Assembly (NCBI GenBank): GCA_023426935.1
Contig: JAEZBR010000025.1
Span: 1-12,481, forward strand
Reading direction: 5' to 3'
Length of the DNA stretch: 12,481 bases
Source: Bacillota bacterium
GTDB lineage: Bacteria > Bacillota_I > Bacilli_A > Erysipelotrichales > Erysipelotrichaceae
Shown: positions 7,422 through 12,481 of the stretch, piece after piece
How positions within the stretch are numbered: the stretch's first letter is position 1
How the letters are laid out: every line of letters starts with the position of its first letter
Translations under genes and position numbers: made by a program
The notes under the pieces: generated by a model
Told to the model about the DNA's origin: nothing
The model's database searches: none
The model's input: the letters and a program-made list of their open reading frames with translations, nothing else

Positions 7422-8174
7422 TTAGACCCTCCCTTTATATTTTTCTAATAAAGCTTGGTTATGTTCTTGATATCCTTTGACCGTATTGTCATAAACTAAC
7501 GGTACTTCTTTACCTTCAGCTTCTAAGTTCCGAACAATTTCCAAGTTGATACTCTGGGCAATAAAAGCACCGGTGATTGAACTTACCGAGCAGACCTTTT
7601 CCGGTCGGCCGGTTTCTAACAACGCATCGCCTTTAGGGCCGCAGTTATCGATTACGACATCACCGAATTCATACAGGTGTTTGCCGCTAGGATGTCTAGA
7701 CTCTTCGGTCGAAGTATGTTGCCAACTGGTAACGACAATGACCGGATGATGATTATTCTTCGCGGTGATCGCCATATCGATGACCACACCGTTGATTCCG
7801 GAATTGGAGATGATAATGAAGACATCTTCCGGGCGAATGTCATACAAAGCGTATAACTTATCCGCGATATGCGGACGTCTTTCAAAAATATTATCCTGAT
7901 CACGGAAATCGGCATAAGTTACCATTCCCTTGATTACGAAATCCGACATATCGATATGATGGATCGGAACTAATGCGCCTGGACGGCCTTTCATTTCCAT
8001 GCCGAATCCGATTGAATGACCGGAACCGAAGACATGAACGACACCGCCTTGGGCAATCGCGTCGGAACAAACTTTCGCGGCTTTGGCGATATTGTCCTTC
8101 TCTTTGTCATATAGATTATCGAGTAACTTCATTAATTCATCATAGAAAACATTCAGATTGATATCTCTAGCCAT
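7422..8174 (-). CDS. SIS-domain sugar-phosphate isomerase-like protein (UPF0309-type), middle copy
   Basis: A 250-residue paralogue with intact SIS loops: HVFGSGHS (47-54), IISNSG (121-126), SRHPSGK (159-165) and DNCGPKGDAL (177-186). A GTG codon at 8186 would add four residues, but AGGAAG would then touch the start. The ATG at 8172-8174 has AGGAAGGTGG at a good 8-base distance and overlaps the upstream TAA by one base (TAATG), so it is preferred. Likely cytosolic and possibly forming homo- or hetero-oligomers with its neighbours, since SIS domains usually build their active sites at dimer interfaces. Reaction and substrate are not known. Confidence 0.85.
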   Translation of the reverse strand: MARDINLNVFYDELMKLLDNLYDKEKDNIAKAAKVCSDAIAQGGVVHVFGSGHSIGFGMEMKGRPGALVPIHHIDMSDFVIKGMVTYADFRDQDNIFERRPHIADKLYALYDIRPEDVFIIISNSGINGVVIDMAITAKNNHHPVIVVTSWQHTSTEESRHPSGKHLYEFGDVVIDNCGPKGDALLETGRPEKVCSVSSITGAFIAQSINLEIVRNLEAEGKEVPLVYDNTVKGYQEHNQALLEKYKGRV

Positions 8175-8917
8175 TAGGAGTTCCACCTTCCTAGATACTT
8201 ATCCGAAATAGCTCGGTTATGAACATCGGCACCTGCAATATTCGCACTGAATAAAATCGGGCAATCTTCGCCTTTTTCGACGAAATAGCGATAGGCTTCT
8301 CCCGTTAACATCTGGGCGATTACATTTCCCGCAATCGTACCGACTTGGCACATTTTAATTCCCGGAGCGACTTCTACGTTGGTATCCGGATAATCCGCAC
8401 CTTCATCTAATACTAGATCCGCAAAATCCGTAGTCTTCTTTCCGGAAGAATGTCGACTGGTTGCCGCATCGGCCGCTTTCTTGGAGATGACCGCAATTAC
8501 TTTATGGCCCTCTTCTTTAGCTTTCTTGGCAATCTCTACACATAATCCTTCGGATGCATCCGTGCAGGTAATAATGAACATGTCCCGCGGATCGATCTTA
8601 TATGTTTCCCAGAACTTCGGGGCATATTCTTCTTTTTCAATCGTCGTAGGATCATTGTATTGTTCCTCGGTAATTAAACCTCTTAAGCAGAGATCCTTGA
8701 TATCGCAGCGGTGAAAAGGCATTAAACCTCCAGCCCGATATCCCAACTCCATCGAAAATTCGCCATCATTCCCAAACCCTACCAGTTGTACGATGCCATC
8801 ATTCTGCATGCACTCGCCCAACAGGGAAGCTGCCTTGACAATCTGATCCTTCTGAGTCTCTTTGACCCAAGCCAGATGACGCTTCGCAACTTCAAAAAAG
8901 TCCTTACAATCAGTCAT
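8174..8917 (-). CDS. Divergent SIS-domain protein with altered phosphosugar loops, first gene of the operon
   Basis: This 247-residue protein aligns along its length with the two downstream SIS proteins: the RAGGLMPFHRCDIKD segment (61-75), SRHSSGK (154-160), and similar ends. The key binding residues are changed, however. FGxGHS is replaced by VGFGND (46-51), SNSG by TDASEG (119-124), and DNCxPxGDAL by an unrelated DEGADYPDTN stretch (171-180). The frame is intact and has a good start (AAAGGA 8 bases before the ATG), so it is not decaying. It may bind a different ligand, act as a non-catalytic partner of the other two copies, or sense a metabolite. It is first in the operon and follows a clear promoter. 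Confidence 0.82.
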   Translation of the reverse strand: MTDCKDFFEVAKRHLAWVKETQKDQIVKAASLLGECMQNDGIVQLVGFGNDGEFSMELGYRAGGLMPFHRCDIKDLCLRGLITEEQYNDPTTIEKEEYAPKFWETYKIDPRDMFIITCTDASEGLCVEIAKKAKEEGHKVIAVISKKAADAATSRHSSGKKTTDFADLVLDEGADYPDTNVEVAPGIKMCQVGTIAGNVIAQMLTGEAYRYFVEKGEDCPILFSANIAGADVHNRAISDKYLGRWNS

Positions 8918-8943
8918 TTTATAGTTCCTTTCTGTGTAAATTC

Positions 8944-8972
8944 ATTATAAACTTCAAACCCCTTTCCTACAA
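8944..8972 (-). promoter_or_regulatory. Promoter of the three-SIS/nagA/HAD/M20 operon
   Basis: On the minus strand TATAAT (8944-8949) is preceded, after a 17-base spacer, by TTGTAG (8967-8972), a partial match to TTGACA. The leader to the ATG at 8917 is about 20 bases. No other promoter or terminator is obvious down to 3625, so the six genes are probably one transcript of about 5.3 kb. Confidence 0.7.
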
Positions 8973-8980
8973 GGGTGGTT
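8957..8980. promoter_or_regulatory. Possible operator: inverted repeat over the SIS-operon -35
   Basis: Arms AACCCCTT (8957-8964) and AAGGGTGGTT (8971-8980) are inverted relative to each other with a 2-base difference; the perfect inner part is CCCTT/AAGGG around 6 bases. The element covers the -35 of the SIS operon and lies upstream of the opposing promoter, where a repressor or activator could act on both. No matching regulator gene is in the window. Confidence 0.35.
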
Positions 8981-8987
8981 AATGGTG

Positions 8988-8993
8988 TATAAT
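8988..8993 (+). promoter_or_regulatory. -10 box of the membrane-protein pair
   Basis: TATAAT lies 21 bases before the ATG at 9015, preceded by TG directly rather than at the extended -10 position. No clear -35 is found at 16-18 bases. The gene has a strong AAAAGGAG (9001-9008) 6 bases from its start. Confidence 0.55.
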
Positions 8994-9014
8994 TAGGCAC
9001 AAAAGGAGCTATTT

Positions 9015-9548
9015 ATGGACGTTACGACTCTTATTCTCGCTGCAATGGCCGGTCTGGCCGTTATGGCCTATTATTCGAATCTATTTGTTAAATATCGCAA
9101 AGCATTGGCTGAATACAAAAGCACCAATCCCAGCTGGACGAAGGAAGATTTTTCTTTAGTTCCTCGGATCGTCGAATGTGTACTTATTGCCATTGCCTTG
9201 GCCGCTTTGATTTATGGAATCGTGATTAATGATCTGACCTTCCTATGCATGGGCGTCTTAATGTTATTACTATTCTCGGCGGATCTTTTGTTAACCGGTT
9301 CCCGGTTTATTCTGTATCATGATAATAAAACTTTCTTCGCAAACAATGAAGCGATACCTTTCGTGAATATTCGCGGATTTACTGTCAATAAATTCGTACC
9401 GACGATTGGTTTTGTGACGGTTTCCCGCTTTGCCGGATCTACTTTCAAGATTAATGCCGGCAGTTATCGTTATATTCAGCATAAATTAGAACAAGATAAA
9501 CTTCAAAAGAAAGAACTTAAGGAAGCGAGAAAGAAACATGCAGCTTAA
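9015..9548 (+). CDS. Small membrane protein with three predicted helices and a cytosolic C-terminal domain
   Basis: A 177-residue protein I do not recognise with certainty. Hydrophobic segments at about 4-23, 51-71 and 74-94 suggest three membrane helices. A soluble part (96-160) that looks beta-rich follows, then a strongly basic, helical tail (160-177). The layout of short helices followed by a RFILYHDNKTFFANN-like strand region recalls the UPF0266/DUF986 (YobD) group, but the resemblance is faint and offered only as a lead. The start has a good ribosome binding site. The last 11 bases overlap the next gene, so the two are translationally coupled and may act together at the membrane. Confidence 0.72.
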   Translation: MDVTTLILAAMAGLAVMAYYSNLFVKYRKALAEYKSTNPSWTKEDFSLVPRIVECVLIAIALAALIYGIVINDLTFLCMGVLMLLLFSADLLLTGSRFILYHDNKTFFANNEAIPFVNIRGFTVNKFVPTIGFVTVSRFAGSTFKINAGSYRYIQHKLEQDKLQKKELKEARKKHAA

Positions 9549-10212
9549 AATATATCGATTCTTATTTTGGCTATCGCTGATTATTGCGGTGGCAACGGTT
9601 GGCCTAATCGTCTTGCTCTTCGTTTTCCGGGACAGTTTAGCCGGTGGCTTAGCATATTGGATCGGCGGCTTTGTGATTATGAATGTCTTGGTTATTATTC
9701 TCTATAAATTCCTCGAAAATAACTTAGATAAGATTATCATGCAGAAGGCAGCCTTCCGGGGCGAAGTAGTCTTAGCGAACATTACCGGAAATAAGTTCAT
9801 CTGCGGAATCAGAGATACCAACATGAAGAAATTTATTCTTCAAAGTATCTATGTTACTTACTACGATTATGATTTGAATCCTCATGATACGGTTATTATC
9901 GAGAAGCTGAATTATGGCAACTACGATATTCCGAAAGGTTCGGTCTATATGACCTATAATCCCAAGCATCCGGATCGGGGATTGATTGTTCAGAATGTTA
10001 TTATCTCCAACATTCCGAAGTTAGCACCCTTAGTACGGAAGTATGAATCCGCTAAAACGATTCATGTTAAGTACTTGGATACCCACTACGATGACGGATT
10101 AGTAATCAGAACCTTCGCGGAAACCGAAAAGATCGAAAAAGAAAAAGCGGAAGTTAAAGCTCAGATTGCTAAGGAACAGGCCGAAGAAGAAAATAAGAAA
10201 ACTAAAAAATAA
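9538..10212 (+). CDS. Two-helix membrane protein with a cytosolic domain and charged tail, function unknown
   Basis: A 224-residue protein with two hydrophobic segments near the N-terminus (about 8-30 and 35-57), a soluble domain of mixed character (60-195), and a Lys/Glu/Ala-rich tail (196-224) likely to be a helix or short coiled coil. No enzyme motif is recognised. It starts inside the previous gene, in another frame, with AAGGAAG some 14 bases upstream, so coupling to the upstream gene is likely. It ends at a bidirectional terminator. Confidence 0.72.
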   Translation: MQLKIYRFLFWLSLIIAVATVGLIVLLFVFRDSLAGGLAYWIGGFVIMNVLVIILYKFLENNLDKIIMQKAAFRGEVVLANITGNKFICGIRDTNMKKFILQSIYVTYYDYDLNPHDTVIIEKLNYGNYDIPKGSVYMTYNPKHPDRGLIVQNVIISNIPKLAPLVRKYESAKTIHVKYLDTHYDDGLVIRTFAETEKIEKEKAEVKAQIAKEQAEEENKKTKK

Positions 10213-10236
10213 AGCTCAACCGAGCCTTATTTTTTT
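10204..10236. terminator. Bidirectional terminator between convergent genes
   Basis: GCTC (10214-10217) and GAGC (10222-10225) form the core stem, extended by two A-T pairs across one mismatch (10213/10226). On the minus strand this mismatch becomes a G-U pair, so the stem is continuous there. Seven Ts follow on the plus strand (10230-10236), and six As (10204-10209) give a T-run on the minus strand. It serves both the plus-strand pair and the minus-strand lipoprotein gene. Confidence 0.8.
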
Positions 10237-10238
10237 AT

Positions 10239-11069
10239 TTAGTTTTCCGGAATTTGAATCTCGAAGACCCCACCGTCAGAGATAATTTTATATCCTTTTG
10301 AATGGAAAGATAAGATATTCTTACTCTCAAACGCAATCGTGACCGAACTTTCATCTTCCATTATAAACGTGAAGTAAATCTCACTGTCGGTAATACTGAT
10401 GTCCGATTCCTCGCCGACTTTAACTTTCTTCAGCGCTTCGAAGACTTCCTTGATTATTTTAGGATCCGTTACTTCACATTGTTGGATCTGGGCTTTGAAG
10501 TATTTCATCCTAACCGGCAGATTATTGTAAAAGTTATTCTTGAAATTAGTCATTTCTTCATCGTTATAAAAGTCGAAGAGATAACTATTCGTTTTAACCG
10601 GTTCATATGGTTTTACGGCCAATTCATCCGCGGCTGAATCAATCGTTACTTCGATTCCTGTAACTTGGTCATATTCCGCAAACGGTAAAGCATACATCGT
10701 CTCGAAACTTTCTCCGGCTTTGATCGGGGTTTGGCGATAATAGCGTTCAAACGAAGATTCCTTGATTACTTCCTTATTCTCATCCAGATATTTGAAAGTC
10801 ATAACAACTTTAGTTAAAGAATATTCTTTCATCTGATTGGTAAGCGTGTAATAGACTTTGATTACGCCGCCATTATCGCGCTTCGTACTTTTTAAACTTC
10901 TTAATTTAAAACTGACGATCGGAATGTTATTCTGATCCGCGTAATCGACAACAATTATTTCCGCAGGAATAACCGTCGTTTTATCGTCGGTCTTTTTGGA
11001 ATTACAGCCAACTAAGTTAAAGCTCATTAATAATACCCCCATTAAAATTAAGATCTTTTTTGGTTTCAT
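10239..11069 (-). CDS. Lipoprotein of unknown function
   Basis: The 276-residue product begins with a typical lipoprotein signal: basic MKPKK, a hydrophobic stretch (6-20) and the lipobox LVGC with Cys22, so it should be anchored on the outer face of the cytoplasmic membrane. The mature part seems to have two beta-rich domains. Residues about 44-135 read like an immunoglobulin-type fold ('VKVYYTLTNQ' style, often found in cell-surface lipoproteins); residues about 165-276 form a second unit. I do not recognise a specific family. An AAGGA lies about 9 bases before the ATG, which is 3 bases after the TGA of the upstream gene, so the two form an operon. Confidence 0.82.
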   Translation of the reverse strand: MKPKKILILMGVLLMSFNLVGCNSKKTDDKTTVIPAEIIVVDYADQNNIPIVSFKLRSLKSTKRDNGGVIKVYYTLTNQMKEYSLTKVVMTFKYLDENKEVIKESSFERYYRQTPIKAGESFETMYALPFAEYDQVTGIEVTIDSAADELAVKPYEPVKTNSYLFDFYNDEEMTNFKNNFYNNLPVRMKYFKAQIQQCEVTDPKIIKEVFEALKKVKVGEESDISITDSEIYFTFIMEDESSVTIAFESKNILSFHSKGYKIISDGGVFEIQIPEN

Positions 11070-11072
11070 AGT

Positions 11073-12257
11073 TCAGTCCTTTTTCTTGAGTTCTTCCCAA
11101 CCGAATCCCGGTCCTCGGGGATTATCGGTGGTAACGATCTTGTTTCCTTTCTTAAAGGCGTAACGATTAGTCGAATGCACCAGATGTTCATCGCCATACT
11201 GATCGGCATAGCGTTTATTTCCTAGGAAAGAATCACTGAATTGGCGGTTAGCTTTATCGAGGGCTTTCTGCCGGTTCTCATAAGCACTGCGTTGGATCTG
11301 GCTGATCTGATTACTGGTTTCCCGATTTATATCTGCCCGTTGCTTGGCAGCTTTGATTCTGTCCATCTCCATCTGATGATAAATCTCGCTGGCCTTTCTA
11401 GCATCCTCACGCTGTAACCGATTCTTTTCATTGATTTGCTGCTGCTGTCTATTAAGTTCTTTTTTCAAATCATCCTGCCAACTAATACCCAGGCAGAATT
11501 CTTTATAAACGCAATTATATAATTCATCAAAATCGGCTTCCGTCGCATCGCATAGTGTTCGGTTTAAGACTTTCCAATAGGTTGAGTGATTACCCAAAGA
11601 CATATAGCGTCCGCGAGAATCGCGGGAAAGTCCAGGAAACACTATATTAACCAATCCCATATTAAGCGGATCGTTTAACAATGAGGAAGGAATCGGCGTT
11701 TCGAAATAGTCAGTGCTTTCTTCCGCTTCAATTAAAGCACTGAAAGCGACGGTACGATGGGTTCCCTTATAAACATAGGTATATATTCGCGTCGCCCCAT
11801 AATAATAGTAAGAATTCAAGACCCGATCCGGGTTTTGTTGCGCATATCTTTCTTTAATCTCATTAAACTTTTTTAACGTTAAGTCAGCGTAATCGGCTTG
11901 GGGAGCGAAGATTGAGACTACTTGCGTTCCAAATTGGAAGTTTTCAAACTTTCCGTAAATACTCTTGGCGCTTAGATCCAAGAAATCTTCGACTCTCATA
12001 AACGAGCGATGTAAAGATCCATAATTATCGAAAGTATTTTCCCGATAATTGTTTAAATAATCCTGCTGATAATTAAGCGGGCTAAAATACTGAACTTTCT
12101 GCCTATTATCAGATGAAAGCGCGGTCAGGTTAAAACGAAACGGATAACCGTAGCCGCCATAAACCGGTCGGGAAGCGATGGTTGCTTTCCAAGATGCCGG
12201 AAGGTTAACGGAAAGATACTTCAAACCCTTTTCATCTTTAGCGATTACCTGATTCAT
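11073..12257 (-). CDS. Uncharacterised protein with a coiled-coil region, possibly regulated by paired palindromes
   Basis: A 394-residue protein I do not recognise. The N-terminal part (1-255) is globular and aromatic-rich, with no signal peptide or membrane helix. Residues about 262-342 are rich in Gln, Lys, Arg and Glu and probably form a long coiled coil. The end (355-392) is a compact module with HSTNRYAFKKGNKIVTTDNP, a pattern that looks like a small C-terminal beta domain. The protein is probably cytosolic, although export by a non-classical route cannot be excluded. GGGAGA lies about 11 bases before the ATG. It is the first gene of a two-gene unit with the lipoprotein, which suggests a joint role at the cell envelope. 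Confidence 0.75.
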   Translation of the reverse strand: MNQVIAKDEKGLKYLSVNLPASWKATIASRPVYGGYGYPFRFNLTALSSDNRQKVQYFSPLNYQQDYLNNYRENTFDNYGSLHRSFMRVEDFLDLSAKSIYGKFENFQFGTQVVSIFAPQADYADLTLKKFNEIKERYAQQNPDRVLNSYYYYGATRIYTYVYKGTHRTVAFSALIEAEESTDYFETPIPSSLLNDPLNMGLVNIVFPGLSRDSRGRYMSLGNHSTYWKVLNRTLCDATEADFDELYNCVYKEFCLGISWQDDLKKELNRQQQQINEKNRLQREDARKASEIYHQMEMDRIKAAKQRADINRETSNQISQIQRSAYENRQKALDKANRQFSDSFLGNKRYADQYGDEHLVHSTNRYAFKKGNKIVTTDNPRGPGFGWEELKKKD

Positions 12258-12273
12258 GTTTCTTATGTTCTCC

Positions 12274-12301
12274 CTAATTAGTTAAGGATATCTCTAATTA
12301 G
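12274..12301. promoter_or_regulatory. Two CTAATTAG palindromes, likely operator pair
   Basis: CTAATTAG is present twice, at 12274-12281 and 12294-12301, exactly 20 bp apart, which is about two helical turns. The upper copy touches the -10 box and covers the expected transcription start; the lower one lies in the leader. A partial third copy (CTAATT, 12308-12313) falls between -10 and -35. The placement fits binding of a dimeric repressor on one face of the DNA. Confidence 0.6.
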
Positions 12302-12330
12302 ATTATACTAATTTCGGGCGCTGTTGTCCA
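12302..12330 (-). promoter_or_regulatory. Promoter of the coiled-coil protein/lipoprotein operon
   Basis: On the minus strand TGGACA (12325-12330, 5 of 6 to TTGACA) and TATAAT (12302-12307) are separated by an ideal 17 bases. This is the strongest promoter in the window; transcription should start near 12295. Confidence 0.82.
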
Positions 12331-12356
12331 GTCTATTTTTTAAACCGCTTAACCAT

Positions 12357-12385
12357 CTGAAGTGAAGAGTTAAATTCCACTTCAA
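12357..12385 (-). repeat. Right copy of the 29-bp inverted repeat
   Basis: The reverse complement matches 98-126 at 28 of 29 positions. Similarity continues outward with gaps to about 12415 (TAAGACT, TTCAACTT, CGG and TC motifs in the same order as at 65-97). As at the left end, the element is read in the same direction as the gene downstream of it, here ending 27 bases before the -35 box. One stem pair of its hairpin is lost by the single base change. Confidence 0.85.
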
Positions 12386-12396
12386 GACCCGCGAAG

Positions 12397-12441
12397 TTGA
12401 ATTTAGTCTTATAGGAACTTCTACTTGAACTTAGTCTTACA
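12397..12441. repeat. Two direct copies of a 17-bp motif outside the right inverted repeat
   Basis: TTGAATTTAGTCTTATA (12397-12413) and TTGAACTTAGTCTTACA (12425-12441) agree at 15 of 17 positions and begin 28 bases apart. An inverted, more diverged version (GTTGAAGTAAGTCTTACA) lies at 63-80 in the left flank. This suggests that the repeated element is larger than the 29-bp core and partly duplicated on the right. Confidence 0.65.
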
Positions 12442-12481
12442 CGTATAGGATATAGTTATCTTGCTGGTTGGCTTTGGGCTT

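Noticed and set aside
8175..8186. GTG start four codons upstream for the middle SIS gene
   Set aside because: The purine-rich signal would abut the GTG with no spacer, whereas the ATG at 8174 has ideal spacing and the common TAATG overlap.
9015..9548. Naming this gene as a YobD/UPF0266 member
   Set aside because: Only the general layout of helices and one strand segment resemble that group; a profile search would be needed, so the gene is left as unknown.
12437..12481. Possible C-terminus of another minus-strand gene entering from the right edge (open frame ending in TAA at 12437-12439)
   Set aside because: Only 14 codons are visible, which is too few to separate from chance; sequence beyond the window would decide it.

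Overview
The window looks like a chromosomal segment of a low-GC, Gram-positive-type bacterium in the Bacillota or its Mycoplasmatota-like relatives. The reasons are strong AGGAGG-type ribosome binding sites, TATAAT promoters, short T-tailed hairpin terminators, very compact operons and a lipoprotein signal. TGA is used as a stop codon (nagA and the 394-residue protein end in TGA, and Trp is TGG), so a mycoplasma code 4 organism is excluded. No rRNA, tRNA, transposase, phage or CRISPR feature was seen.

Layout: (1) Bases 1-381 are non-coding and carry several ACTTC/GAAGT inverted repeats. (2) A C45-type amide hydrolase (382-1389, +) meets tail-to-tail a short neutral-ceramidase-like amidase (1386-2546, -). 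(3) The amidase gene is divergent from murQ (2620-3519, +), and their two -10 boxes lie back to back in a near-palindrome. (4) On the minus strand, a six-gene operon (8917 down to 3624) encodes three tandem SIS-domain proteins, NagA, a Cof-type HAD phosphatase and an M20 metallopeptidase. It has one recognisable promoter, one terminator, and intergenic spacings from +2 to -13 bases. (5) Two small overlapping membrane-protein genes (9015-10212, +) share a bidirectional terminator with (6) a minus-strand pair: a lipoprotein and a 394-residue coiled-coil protein. The promoter of that pair carries two identical CTAATTAG palindromes 20 bp apart. (7) The right end holds an inverted copy of a 29-bp element found near the left end.

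The central theme is intracellular amino-sugar or cell-wall-sugar salvage. MurQ removes lactate from MurNAc-6-P to give GlcNAc-6-P, and NagA deacetylates GlcNAc-6-P to GlcN-6-P. No nagB deaminase, PTS or ABC transporter, or transcription regulator is in the window. The three SIS paralogues beside nagA are candidates for an isomerase or deaminase step, but one has lost the usual phosphosugar-loop residues. The two other amide hydrolases and the M20 enzyme have no visible signal peptide and may trim amide-linked groups in the cytosol; this is inference. The membrane/lipoprotein genes at 9-12.3 kb are not recognisably linked to this pathway.
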